A program made the translations under genes and the position numbers. Under the pieces are notes generated by a model, which saw only the letters and a program-made list of their open reading frames with translations, did not search any database and was not told the origin of the DNA. Below, in pieces: positions 6,397 through 14,598 of a stretch of DNA of 64,000 bases; positions within the stretch are counted from its first letter, which is position 1, and every line of letters starts with the position of its first letter. The stretch is from Candidatus Zipacnadum vermilionense (lineage in GTDB: Bacteria; Armatimonadota; Zipacnadia; Zipacnadales; Zipacnadaceae), in contig JALGSV010000009.1 in the NCBI GenBank assembly GCA_029821755.1, forward strand, positions 1 to 64,000, given 5' to 3'.

Positions 6397-7344
6397 TCAG
6401 GGCGTGGTAGCAGGTGCCACCTGGGAGGAGACGGAAGCCTGCCACGGCGAGAGAGCGATCTCCCCGAAGTGCTTCTTCCCCACCCATTTGACATGTCCGT
6501 CGGCGTAGCCAACGTTCAAGCCGCCGTTGTGCCGATAGGCAGCGACATCTCGACCGCCTCCTAACTGGGTACCGTCAAAGAGAACCCCCGTTTCCCCTGG
6601 TGGGAGAGTACCCGGCGGGTAAGGGAAACCGGCATAGAAGCCGTTGAAAGCGGGACTCATGGTGTAACTCACCGATTCGCTGCAGCCGCTGGTCTGCTTG
6701 TTGCTGCGCCCATCAGTGCGCCCATCAGAGGGGCAGGCGTAGATCTGCGTGTTATTGATGTAGGGCAAGATGGCATCGGGCCAGTTGCCAGCGTACGGCC
6801 AGCGGTCGTCGTAGTCGCTGGCATACATCAACATGCCCAGGTTGAGCTGCTTGACGTTGGAGAGGCAGCTATTCTGTTGCGCCTTCGCTCTAGCCCGCGC
6901 GAATACGGGGAACAAGATGGCCGCGACGATGGGGCCAACCACCAGGCTGACTAAGAAGGCCACGCATCCCAGGACGACGCCCACGATGGCCATGGGCCCG
7001 CCGGGCTGTCGCCTGCTCAGCGACACCGACCCGAGGATGATCGCCAGCGGCCCGGTGATCAAGCCCACTGGCCCCAGGGGGAAAGACACAATCCCCAGGA
7101 TCATGGCGGCAACAGCAAGCCCTGAGCTACCCTCGGGCCGGTAGTTGGGGGTCGGGGCGCAAGTTGGCGGGGGCACGGGTGGCCGCGGGGCGAGCTCAGG
7201 AGGTGGCGGTGGAGTGCTCGGGAGTAGGTCTATGTCGACGTCGCCCGGCGCGGCGTCTCCCTCCACTTGCGCTTGCATGTTCGCGCATCTGGGACACTCC
7301 CGGTCAAAGGCTGTCATTTCGTAACCGCAACGCAGACATTCCAT
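6397..7344 (-). CDS. Zinc-ribbon/DUF4190/pseudopilin fusion protein
   Basis: This 315-residue protein has an N-terminal zinc ribbon (CLRC, CPRC), a Pro-rich linker, two membrane helices of DUF4190 type (about 75-140), and then a pseudopilin-like part with LFPVFARARAKAQQ, CLSNVKQLNLGMLMYASDYDDR and the C-terminal YADGHVKW motif typical of DUF1559-like and Armatimonadota prepilin proteins. The usual N-terminal prepilin helix is replaced by the DUF4190 pair, with the second helix running into the pilin head. GGAGG lies upstream of the ATG. It has a paralogue at 56307, which carries a different N-terminus. It is probably a surface- or envelope-exposed structural protein. The function is unknown. 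Confidence 0.8.
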   Translation of the reverse strand: MECLRCGYEMTAFDRECPRCANMQAQVEGDAAPGDVDIDLLPSTPPPPPELAPRPPVPPPTCAPTPNYRPEGSSGLAVAAMILGIVSFPLGPVGLITGPLAIILGSVSLSRRQPGGPMAIVGVVLGCVAFLVSLVVGPIVAAILFPVFARARAKAQQNSCLSNVKQLNLGMLMYASDYDDRWPYAGNWPDAILPYINNTQIYACPSDGRTDGRSNKQTSGCSESVSYTMSPAFNGFYAGFPYPPGTLPPGETGVLFDGTQLGGGRDVAAYRHNGGLNVGYADGHVKWVGKKHFGEIALSPWQASVSSQVAPATTP

Positions 7345-7379
7345 CGTCGGTCCTCCCTTGTCCGGACTCCTACTGTTTG

Positions 7380-7408
7380 ATTATATTACCGCCCGTCCAC
7401 ATGCGCAA
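7380..7408 (-). promoter_or_regulatory. Sigma70-like promoter for the pseudopilin fusion gene
   Basis: On the minus strand TTGCGC (7408-7403) and TATAAT (7385-7380) are separated by 17 bp and lie about 36 bp before the ATG at 7344. Confidence 0.5.
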
Positions 7409-7446
7409 CCCTTGCACTCCTCCCCCAAACCTTGCATACTACCTTC

Positions 7447-8964
7447 ATGCAAACCGACGGTTCCGAGAAACTCTGGGGTGGGCGGTTCTCGGCCGATATG
7501 GCCGACCTGGCGCTCGCCTATAGCGAGTCCACTGACGCCGACTCGCCCATGGTCCAGGAGGACATCTGGGGCTCCCAGGCCCACGCCCTCATGCTGGCCC
7601 GTTGCGGAATCATCCCCGAGGAGGACCTCCGCGAGATCCTCCGCTGGCTGGAGTATGCGCGGCAGGAGTATGAGGCCGGGCGGATGACGCTGCAGCGCGA
7701 GCGCGAGGACGTCCACATGAACGTGGAGTTCTACCTGCGCGAGCACGCCGGCCCCGAAATGGGCGGGCGGCTGCATACGGCGCGGTCGCGCAACGACCAG
7801 GTCGTCACCGACTGCCGGATGCACCTGCGCAGCCGCCTGCTCGATGTGCAGGAGGCCGTGGCCGCGCTCCAGAGCGTCTTGCTCTCCCTCGCCGCGCGGC
7901 ACACCGAGACGGTCATGCCCGGCTACACCCACACCCAGCACGCCCAGCCGATTTCCGTGGGCTTCTGGCTGTCGGGCCATGCCGCGGCCTTCCAGCGTGA
8001 CCAGCAGCGCCTGGAGCAAACCTACGTCCGCGTCAACCGCTGCCCGCTGGGCGCCGCGGCCCTGGCCGGGACCTCCTTCCCCACCGACCGCCGCCTGACC
8101 GCCGCCCTGCTGGGGTTCGACGGGGTGGAGGAGCACTCCCTCGACGCCGTGGGCGACCGGGACTTCGTCATGGAGTCCCTGGCCGACCTGGCCATCCTGG
8201 GCGTGCATCTCTCCCGCCTGGCCGAGGAGATCGTCGTCTTCTCCACCTACGAGTTCGGCATGATCGAGGTGCACGATAAGCACGCCTCGGGCAGCAGCAT
8301 CATGCCGCAGAAGAAGAATCCCTGCCTGGCGGAGCTGGCGCGGGGCAAGACCGGGCGACTCGTCGGGCGGCTGATGCAGAGCCTGATGACCTTCAAGGGC
8401 CTGATCAGCGGCTACAACCGCGACCTGCAGGAGGACAAGCCCCCGCTCTGGGAGGCCCTGGCGATAGCCGAATCCGGCGCCCGCGTCCTGGCCGAGACCA
8501 TGCGCGACGCCACGCTGAAGACAGACCGCATGCGCGAGCTGGTCGGCAAGAACTTCGCCACCGCTACCGAGCTGGCTAACTACCTGGTTCGCGAGCGGGG
8601 CCTGCCTTTCCGCACCTGCCACGAGATCATCGGCTCCTTGGTGGGCCAACTGATCCAGGAGGGCGAGACCCTCAACAACCACGAGCGCGTCCGTGAGATC
8701 CTCTCCGCTGCCGGGCACGATCTGACGCTAGAGGAGATAGCGGACGTAGTGGACCCGGAGGCCTGCCTGCGCCTGCAGCGCAGCCTCGGCTCCACCGGCC
8801 CGGAACAAACCACCGCCCTAGTCGGTAACCTGGAGGACGCCCGCTCCGACGCCGAGGTCCTCGCTGCGGAGCGCCGCGCCGCCCTCCTCGCCGCACGCCA
8901 ATGGACCGCGCGACTGGTCGAGGCCGTCCTGGAGGGGAAGGGGCTGGACGGGCTGGAGTGGTAG
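7447..8964 (+). CDS. argH: Argininosuccinate lyase
   Basis: This 505-residue enzyme of the fumarase/aspartase superfamily splits argininosuccinate into arginine and fumarate, the last step of arginine synthesis in the cytoplasm. The signature GSSIMPQKKNP is at about residues 282-292, with the mobile-loop Ser, and the conserved HTARSRNDQV and TPGYTHTQHAQP-like blocks are present. Length is slightly above the usual 460, due to a C-terminal extension. The ATG at 7447 was chosen over a TTG at 7432 because MQTDGSEKLWGGRF is the usual family start. It appears monocistronic; no argG is nearby. Confidence 0.95.
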   Translation: MQTDGSEKLWGGRFSADMADLALAYSESTDADSPMVQEDIWGSQAHALMLARCGIIPEEDLREILRWLEYARQEYEAGRMTLQREREDVHMNVEFYLREHAGPEMGGRLHTARSRNDQVVTDCRMHLRSRLLDVQEAVAALQSVLLSLAARHTETVMPGYTHTQHAQPISVGFWLSGHAAAFQRDQQRLEQTYVRVNRCPLGAAALAGTSFPTDRRLTAALLGFDGVEEHSLDAVGDRDFVMESLADLAILGVHLSRLAEEIVVFSTYEFGMIEVHDKHASGSSIMPQKKNPCLAELARGKTGRLVGRLMQSLMTFKGLISGYNRDLQEDKPPLWEALAIAESGARVLAETMRDATLKTDRMRELVGKNFATATELANYLVRERGLPFRTCHEIIGSLVGQLIQEGETLNNHERVREILSAAGHDLTLEEIADVVDPEACLRLQRSLGSTGPEQTTALVGNLEDARSDAEVLAAERRAALLAARQWTARLVEAVLEGKGLDGLEW

Positions 8965-8973
8965 GAGGTCCCT

Positions 8974-9002
8974 CCGGTGGCACCGGCGTCTCGCCGGTGC
9001 TC
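8974..9002. repeat. Palindromic repeat R4
   Basis: GGCACCGGCGTCTCGCCGGTGCTCC: a GCACCGGC stem around a GTCTC loop. Other copies are at about 6070, 46081 and 56128, with stems that differ in compensated pairs. Confidence 0.7.
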
Positions 9003-9083
9003 CGCGTGGGGCGGGCTTTCTAGCCCGCCCAGGCTAGCGACTACCTTCCCCGAGCGCGGGCTAGAAAGCCCGCGCCACGCGGA
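9001..9083. repeat. Palindromic repeat R1, inverted pair
   Basis: Two R1 copies in opposite orientation: TCCGCGTGGGGCGGGCTTTC at the left and the reverse form ending GCGCCACGCGGA at the right, with a spacer of about 20 bp. Together they could fold as one long hairpin. The element ends exactly before the first possible pyrK start codons. Confidence 0.85.
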
Positions 9084-9086
9084 TTG

Positions 9087-9905
9087 ATGCTTTCCATGTT
9101 CAACCTCACCCCAACGGTTGTCTCCCGCGAGCAGGTCACGCCCGTCCACGTGCGCCTGCGGCTGAGCGCGCCGGAGATCGCTCTTGCCGCCCTGCCGGGG
9201 CAGTTCCTCCACCTCCGCGTCTCCGCCGCCTGTGACCCGCTCCTGCGCCGCCCCTTCAGTATCATGCTTACCGAGCCGGCTACCGGCTTGATTGACCTGC
9301 TCGTCCAAGTCGTGGGCCGCGGCAGCGAGGCCGTCGCCGCCGCCATGCCGGGTCAGTCCTTTGATATCATCGGCCCCCTCGGCCACGGTTTCCCTCTCGC
9401 CCCTAGCGGCAGCCAGGTCTTCCTGGTCGCCGGCGGCGTCGGTGTTGCCCCCCTCATTGGCCTTGCCGAGGCCCTCGCCGAGGCCCCCGGAGAGCGCGAG
9501 ATCTTCAGCCTGTTCGGCGCCCGCACCGAGTCTTTGCTCTGCTGCTGGCTGGAGTTGGCCGAGCGCTGCGTGGAGTTCACCGCCGTCACCGAGGACGGCT
9601 CCATCGGCGAGACCGGCCTGGTCAGCGAGGCCCTCGCCCGCCGCCTGCAAGCGCCGTTCCCTGGCAAGCGCGTAATCTACGCCTGCGGACCTATGCCCAT
9701 GCTCACCGCTATCGCCGCAATTGGCCGCGAGGCGGACGTCGAGACCTACGTCTCCCTGGAGCGCTGGATGGGCTGCGGCGTCGGGGCCTGCCTGGGCTGC
9801 GTTGTCCCCGCGGCCGCGCCCTCTGTGGAGCGTTATCTCCGCGTCTGCAAGGACGGCCCGGTCTTCCCGGCGACCGCCCTCGATTGGGAGGCGATGCCCC
9901 GGTGA
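9087..9905 (+). CDS. pyrK: Dihydroorotate dehydrogenase electron-transfer subunit
   Basis: This roughly 272-residue iron-sulfur flavoprotein moves electrons from the PyrD catalytic subunit (type 1B) to NAD+ in pyrimidine synthesis. FAD-binding motifs LRRPFSI and an NAD-binding GGVGVAPL segment are present. The 2Fe-2S ligands are at the C-terminus: CGVGACLGC and a later Cys in RVCKDGPVF. The start is uncertain (TTG 9084, ATG 9087, ATG 9096); none has a clear ribosome site because an R1 repeat abuts the start. The stop overlaps the GTG start of pyrD, so the two subunits are coupled. Confidence 0.9.
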   Translation: MLSMFNLTPTVVSREQVTPVHVRLRLSAPEIALAALPGQFLHLRVSAACDPLLRRPFSIMLTEPATGLIDLLVQVVGRGSEAVAAAMPGQSFDIIGPLGHGFPLAPSGSQVFLVAGGVGVAPLIGLAEALAEAPGEREIFSLFGARTESLLCCWLELAERCVEFTAVTEDGSIGETGLVSEALARRLQAPFPGKRVIYACGPMPMLTAIAAIGREADVETYVSLERWMGCGVGACLGCVVPAAAPSVERYLRVCKDGPVFPATALDWEAMPR

Positions 9906-10822
9906 GCGCCGTCGACCTTTCCGTCGAGTTGTGCGGGCTGGGTCTGAAGAACCCGGTGATGGTGGCCTCCGGGATCTTCGGCTACGGTACCGAGTATGCC
10001 GATCTGGTGGACGTCTCCTCCCTCGGCGCCCTGGTGACCAAAGCCGTTACCCTCGAGCCGCGCGAGGGCAACCCGCCCCCGCGCCTCTGCGAGACCCCCG
10101 CCGCCATGCTCAACGCCATCGGCCTGCAGAACCCCGGCGTGGAGGTCTTCGTCACCGAGAAGCTCCCCGCCCTGCGCGACTTCGGCGTGCCGATCATCGT
10201 CAACGTTGCCGGAGCGACGCTGGAGGACTACGTAGCCGTCGCCCGCCGTTTGGCCGAGACCGAGGGCCTAGCGGCCCTGGAACTGAACGTCTCCTGCCCC
10301 AACGTCAAGGCCGGCGGCCTCCACTGCGGCGTTAGCCCCGACCTGACCGCGGAGCTGGTCGCCACCGTCAAGGCCGCCTGCCCGCTCCCACTCATCACCA
10401 AGCTCTCGCCCAACGTGACGGACATCGCCAGCATCGCCCGCGCCGCCGTGGAGGCCGGTAGCGACGCCCTGTCCCTGATCAACACGTTGCTGGGCATGGC
10501 GATTGACGTGGAGCGCCAGGCTCCGGTGCTGGCGAACGTGACCGGCGGGCTGAGCGGCCCGGCTATCCGCCCCGTCGCGGTGCGCATGGTCTGGGAGGTC
10601 GCCCGCGCCGTGCCGGTGCCGATCATCGGCATGGGGGGCATCATGACCGCCCGCGACGCCCTGGAGTTCCTGCTGGCGGGCGCGACGGCCGTAGCGATAG
10701 GCACCGCTAACTTCGTCAACCCGGACACGGCAGCCGAGGTCCTCAAGGGCCTGGAGGACTACTGTCGCCGCCACGAGGTAGCGCGCCTATCCGACCTGAT
10801 CGGCGCGGCACATCAGTACTAG
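9902..10822 (+). CDS. pyrD: Dihydroorotate dehydrogenase 1B, catalytic subunit
   Basis: This 306-residue TIM-barrel flavoenzyme oxidises dihydroorotate to orotate, in a complex with PyrK. The catalytic Cys132 sits in NVSCPNVKAGG, the mark of the class 1 enzymes. FMN-binding IGMGGIMTARDALEFLLAGA is near the C-terminus. The GTG start at 9902 overlaps the pyrK stop (GTGA). No other pyr gene is in the window. Confidence 0.94.
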   Translation: MSAVDLSVELCGLGLKNPVMVASGIFGYGTEYADLVDVSSLGALVTKAVTLEPREGNPPPRLCETPAAMLNAIGLQNPGVEVFVTEKLPALRDFGVPIIVNVAGATLEDYVAVARRLAETEGLAALELNVSCPNVKAGGLHCGVSPDLTAELVATVKAACPLPLITKLSPNVTDIASIARAAVEAGSDALSLINTLLGMAIDVERQAPVLANVTGGLSGPAIRPVAVRMVWEVARAVPVPIIGMGGIMTARDALEFLLAGATAVAIGTANFVNPDTAAEVLKGLEDYCRRHEVARLSDLIGAAHQY

Positions 10823-10849
10823 GGGAGAGGCCGACTACGGCATAAACAA

Positions 10850-10869
10850 ACCAGGGGGGCCCTCCTGGT
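10850..10869. terminator. Terminator-like palindrome after pyrD
   Basis: ACCAGGGGGGCCCTCCTGGT is a near-perfect palindrome with one mismatched pair per arm, lying between pyrD and the acetolactate decarboxylase gene. It lacks a T-run, so a terminator role is tentative. Confidence 0.35.
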
Positions 10870-10913
10870 GTTCTGCCGAGGGCTACCGGCCCCTCCCAAG
10901 GAGACCCGCAACC

Positions 10914-11708
10914 ATGAAACGCAGTCTGACCCTCCTCTTCCTGGCCTTCGCTCTCGCCCTCCCGCTCTACGCCCAGGCCCCGCCTGCCGTGGTTTCCTCC
11001 TACTCTCTGCCCCGCGAGGAAACGCTTTTCCAGGTCTCCAGTTTGTCCGCTCTCCTCAACGGCAACTACGACGGCTGGACTACCTTCGCTGACCTGAAGA
11101 AGCACGGCGATTTCGGCATCGGCACCTTCAACGCCCTCGACGGCGAGATGGTCCAGGTGGACGGCCAGATCTACCAGGTCCGCAGCGATGGTAAGGTCTA
11201 CCCGGTCACCGATACGGCCCTCACGCCCTTCGCTGTCACCACTTACTTCTACCCGCGCCTGACGCGGGTGATCGCCGTTGTCTTGCCCGACCTGCCGGCC
11301 CTGGAGAAGGCGATTGATGCACTGCGCCTGCCCGGCCTGCCCTGCGCGGTGAAAATCACCGGCAGCTTCGACTACCTCAAGACCCGCTCAGTCCCAGCGC
11401 AGAGCAAGCCCTATCCGCGCCTGGTGGAGGTCGTCAAGACCCAGCCCACCTTCGAGTTCACCAACGTCACCGGGGTGATGGTCGGCTTCTGGCTTCCGAG
11501 GGACTTTGTGGGACTGAATGTCACCGGCTACCATTTGCACTTCCTCACTGCCGATCGCACCGGCGGCGGCCACCTGCTGGAGGCCAAGCCTCGCCAGATC
11601 ACCGTAGAGCTCGAACCCCTCCGCCAGTTCCAGCTCATCCTCCCCGAGGAGATAGGCGGAGCCGCCGGCGGCAATGTCGCCGAAGAAACTACGAAAGTTG
11701 AGAACTAG
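10914..11708 (+). CDS. budA: Acetolactate decarboxylase, exported
   Basis: This 264-residue protein converts acetolactate to acetoin. Family blocks LFQVSSLSALLNGNYDG, GDFGIGTFNALDGEM and DGKVYPV are followed by the zinc-site GYHLHF (His207, His209) and a later His at about 221 (GGGH). A signal peptide (MKRSLTLLFLAFALALPLYAQA) precedes the domain, so the enzyme is probably exported, as in some Bacillus relatives. A strong AAGGAG site lies upstream. No acetolactate synthase gene is adjacent, so its substrate source is unknown here. Confidence 0.9.
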   Translation: MKRSLTLLFLAFALALPLYAQAPPAVVSSYSLPREETLFQVSSLSALLNGNYDGWTTFADLKKHGDFGIGTFNALDGEMVQVDGQIYQVRSDGKVYPVTDTALTPFAVTTYFYPRLTRVIAVVLPDLPALEKAIDALRLPGLPCAVKITGSFDYLKTRSVPAQSKPYPRLVEVVKTQPTFEFTNVTGVMVGFWLPRDFVGLNVTGYHLHFLTADRTGGGHLLEAKPRQITVELEPLRQFQLILPEEIGGAAGGNVAEETTKVEN

Positions 11709-11765
11709 GGCAAGCGGCTTGCGGCGCTGGGGACCACTGGCGCCGCCCACCTGCCCCTAACACCC

Positions 11766-12656
11766 ATGCCTAATCCCTTCAACCAGCCCGGCTCCTGGCT
11801 CCGCGGCAATGTCCACACGCACACCACCCGCTCCGACGGTTACCTGTCACCGCAACAGACCGTGGACGAGTATGCCGCTCGCGGCTACGACTTCCTGGCG
11901 ATTACTGACCACCTGATCCTCACCGACCCCGGCGAGCTTGACCCCCACGGGATGACACTTATCCCGGGCGCCGAAATGTTCGTCCCCGGCGGCAGCTTTG
12001 GGTATCCCTTCCATGTCGTAGCCCTGGGGGGCGACCGCGTGCCTGTCGTCCCCGACAATGTCCCGCCGCCGGAGGCGATGCGTGCCCTGGCCGATCAGGT
12101 GCCGCTCTGCTTCTTCTGCCATCCCTTCTGGTCGCTGATCGAGGGGCACCAGCTTCTCCCGCTGCAGGGCCACATCGGCGTAGAGGTATTCAACCAGACC
12201 TGCCGCGGCCACACCGGCCGCGGCGGCTCCGAGTCGACCTGGGACTTCCTCCTCGCCCACGGCCAGCCCATGTGGGGTCTGGCCGTAGACGACGCCCACC
12301 AACCCGGTGACATTGGCCAAGCCTGGATCGTCGCCAAGAGCGAGAGCCGCTCCCCGGAGGCGCTCCTGGACGCCCTCCGCGTGGGCCATTTCTACTCCAG
12401 CATCGGCCCCGAGTTACGGGGCCTGCGTCGGCACGGGGAGAACCTGCTCGTCCAGTGTTCCCCCTGCGAACAGGCGGTAGTGCTCGGCGCTATGGCTGGC
12501 TCCGGCCGCGCCTCTTACTACATGCCCGGCCTGCAGCGCCCCTTCGAGGAGATCCTCCTCCCCTTCCCCAGCAGCGATGCTTGGCTGCGGGTGGAGATAA
12601 TCGACGAGAAGGGCCGCAAGGCCTGGAGCAATCCCTTCCGCCCGGAGGAGCTGTAG
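11766..12656 (+). CDS. PHP-domain metal-dependent hydrolase (CehA/McbA-like)
   Basis: This 296-residue protein has the first PHP motif near its start (NVHTHTTRSDG, His17, His19, Asp24), a second at AITDH, then further His/Asp positions (FFCHPFW, AVDDAH). It is predicted to be a phosphoesterase or related hydrolase using two or three metals. There is no polymerase or ribonuclease part. Substrate is not predictable. It begins 57 bp after the decarboxylase gene. Confidence 0.8.
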   Translation: MPNPFNQPGSWLRGNVHTHTTRSDGYLSPQQTVDEYAARGYDFLAITDHLILTDPGELDPHGMTLIPGAEMFVPGGSFGYPFHVVALGGDRVPVVPDNVPPPEAMRALADQVPLCFFCHPFWSLIEGHQLLPLQGHIGVEVFNQTCRGHTGRGGSESTWDFLLAHGQPMWGLAVDDAHQPGDIGQAWIVAKSESRSPEALLDALRVGHFYSSIGPELRGLRRHGENLLVQCSPCEQAVVLGAMAGSGRASYYMPGLQRPFEEILLPFPSSDAWLRVEIIDEKGRKAWSNPFRPEEL

Positions 12657-12658
12657 AC

Positions 12659-12765
12659 TACAGTGTCAGTTGACAGTCGACAGTGCCAGGTGGGGAAACA
12701 GCGCGCCGGCACCGACCACCGACGCTGTCGACTGAGCACTCCGAACTGAACTGACGACTGACACT
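12659..12765. repeat. Imperfect long inverted repeat
   Basis: The left end AGTGTCAGT...CAGTCGACAG and the right end CTGTCGACTG...ACTGACACT are inverted copies with internal differences, filling nearly the whole gap between the PHP and glycosidase-like genes. It looks like a miniature palindromic element of the same kind as the one at 33588. No coding potential. Confidence 0.6.
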
Positions 12766-12772
12766 TATTTCC

Positions 12773-13909
12773 ATGCGCACCATCAAACAACTACCCCCCG
12801 TCGCTATCGACCCGGAAGACTACGCCTTCCTCCGCGACACCTGCGGCCGCCTGCTCACCGGGGCCCGGCACGTGGCCGACGACGGCACGCCGGTTTACTT
12901 CCCCGACACCTCCGGCTGCTACGCCGCCGTGTGGACCCGCGACTTCTGCTACATGGCCGAATACGCCGGCGACCTGCTCCCCGCAGAGGAGATCCTCGCC
13001 GGGATTGACTTCCTCCTCGCCGGGCAGAGCGAGACCGGGGTCATTCCGGACCGGGTCCAGCTGGACGGTACGCCCGTTTATCTTGCCGGCCCGGAGGACG
13101 CGCCCCTGGGCCAGGACCCGCCCGTCGACAACACGGCGATGATGGTCAAGCTCCTGGAAGCCTATTACCTGCGCACCGGCGACGTGGCCGGCTGGTTGAA
13201 TCGCCTCCCCGCTCTGCTGCAGGCGATGGGGAACGTTCCCCTCAGCCCCGATGGCCTGGTTTACATCGACCCCAACCGCCCCCACCCGGGCTACGGCTTC
13301 GCCGACACCGCCGCGCTCACCGGCAAGGTCTTCATGGCCTCGCTGCTCCACTGGGAGGCCGCCCGCCGCCTGGCAGTACGCCTGCAGGAGTTGGAGGAGC
13401 ATGAGGAGGCCCGTATCTGGTACGACGTCTCCGAGGCGACGCTCAAGACCCTCCCCGAGTTGTACGACGAGGAGTCCTTGCTTTACTGGGCGGCCTCGGA
13501 GGACTGCCACCAGCCTGACCTGTGGGGCTCGGTCTACGCCGCGGTCATCCGCATCGCCTCCAAGCGCGTAAGCCGACTGATCGGCGATCTGCTGCTCGAA
13601 CAGGCCGACATGGCCTTCTACCGCGGCCACCTGCGACACCTGCCCAAGGGCGCGTACTGGGAGCGGATGCTCGTTCCGGTCCCGCCCGAGACCTACCAGA
13701 ACGGCGCCTACTGGGCCGTCCCCACCGGCTGGGCTGCGCAGACGATAGCGTTGGAGCACCCCGCCGAGGCGGAGGCGCTGGTGGGCGAGGTGCTCCAGGT
13801 CTGGCGCGAGAGCGAGGTCTGCGAATGCCTCTCCCCCTATGCCGACCCCCGCTGCCCTGGCTACGCAGCCAGCGCCTGCTGCCTGCTAGGGGCGGTGAAA
13901 CCCAGGTAG
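12773..13909 (+). CDS. Alpha/alpha-barrel glycosidase-like protein
   Basis: This 378-residue protein has the WTRDF motif (54-58) and helical repeats of six-hairpin glycosidases. Other blocks are VDNTAMMVKLLEAYYLRTGD, YGFADTAALTGK and GAYWAVPTGWAAQ. Related families act on alpha-glucosides, glycogen-type chains or unsaturated sugars; which one applies is not clear. No signal peptide, so likely cytoplasmic. It precedes a small cupin gene by 72 bp that hold an R3 repeat. Confidence 0.65.
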   Translation: MRTIKQLPPVAIDPEDYAFLRDTCGRLLTGARHVADDGTPVYFPDTSGCYAAVWTRDFCYMAEYAGDLLPAEEILAGIDFLLAGQSETGVIPDRVQLDGTPVYLAGPEDAPLGQDPPVDNTAMMVKLLEAYYLRTGDVAGWLNRLPALLQAMGNVPLSPDGLVYIDPNRPHPGYGFADTAALTGKVFMASLLHWEAARRLAVRLQELEEHEEARIWYDVSEATLKTLPELYDEESLLYWAASEDCHQPDLWGSVYAAVIRIASKRVSRLIGDLLLEQADMAFYRGHLRHLPKGAYWERMLVPVPPETYQNGAYWAVPTGWAAQTIALEHPAEAEALVGEVLQVWRESEVCECLSPYADPRCPGYAASACCLLGAVKPR

Positions 13910-13911
13910 CG

Positions 13912-13979
13912 CCTCCCGGAGGGGCCGCATGCGGGTTCGGTTCGCGCCGCGAACCGAGCGAAGCCTCCGGCCCACGCCC
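13912..13979. repeat. Palindromic repeat R3
   Basis: The conserved edges GGAGGGGCCGC and AAGCCTCCGGCCCA enclose the hairpin core CGGTTCGCGCCGCGAACCG. Other R3 copies have unrelated cores that are still self-complementary (see 16281, 28580, 30870, 39826, 59950). Confidence 0.65.
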
Positions 13980-13981
13980 AA

Positions 13982-14332
13982 ATGGAACCTTACCGCACCC
14001 TCGACGGTTCTCTAGTCTGGGAGCTGGTTCGCCCCGAACTCCAGGGCAGCCGCCACCTCAGCGTGGCCTTGGCCGAGGTGGCCCCGGGGGCCGTTACTAA
14101 CCCGCACTGCCACCGCACCTCCGAGGAGGTGTACTACGCCCTCTCCGGCGAGGGCGAGCTAACCCTAGCGGGCGAGACCACGCCCCTGCGCCCCGGTCAG
14201 GCGGTGCTGATCCGCGCGGGCCAGGGACACTCGGTCCGCTGCGTCTCGGCCGAGCCCTTGCGCCTCCTCTGCTGCTGCGCCCCGCCGTACCAGCATGAGG
14301 ACACGGAGCTGGCCGAGGGCCCAGCGACATGA
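13982..14332 (+). CDS. Cupin-domain protein
   Basis: This 116-residue single cupin has motif 1 His42, His44, Glu48/49 (PHCHRTSEEVYY) and motif 2 His83 (GQGHSVRC), so a metal site is likely. Small cupins like this can be sugar isomerases or regulators of sugar enzymes; the substrate is unknown. Its stop overlaps the next start (ATGA). Confidence 0.82.
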   Translation: MEPYRTLDGSLVWELVRPELQGSRHLSVALAEVAPGAVTNPHCHRTSEEVYYALSGEGELTLAGETTPLRPGQAVLIRAGQGHSVRCVSAEPLRLLCCCAPPYQHEDTELAEGPAT

Positions 14333-14598
14333 ATCCCCCCGACGAGCGTGATGTGCTGCGCCTACAAGCCGAGGACGCTCTGGGCCGGAGAATTGTCCTG
14401 CGGCCCATCCAGTCCCCGGAGCCCGGCCTGCTCGGCCGTCTGCTCGACCGCGGGGGGTATCTCCTGGTAGAATACCGTGACCGTACCAGCGGCTATTTCT
14501 GGGACCTCGACGCACTAAGGGAAGTCCTGCGCGTCGCCGGTGAAGGGAAGACGAATCTCAGCCTGTATGAAGACGGACGTACTGTGGATGAAACCTAG
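14329..14598 (+). CDS. Small hypothetical protein coupled to the cupin gene
   Basis: An 89-residue protein of no recognised family. It is acidic and soluble, with no membrane helix or metal motif; the middle reads as two beta strands (YLLVEYRD, GYFWDLDAL) followed by a helix. Overlap with the cupin stop (ATGA) and with the next gene's likely start (14588) implies a three-gene coupled unit. Confidence 0.6.
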   Translation: MNPPDERDVLRLQAEDALGRRIVLRPIQSPEPGLLGRLLDRGGYLLVEYRDRTSGYFWDLDALREVLRVAGEGKTNLSLYEDGRTVDET

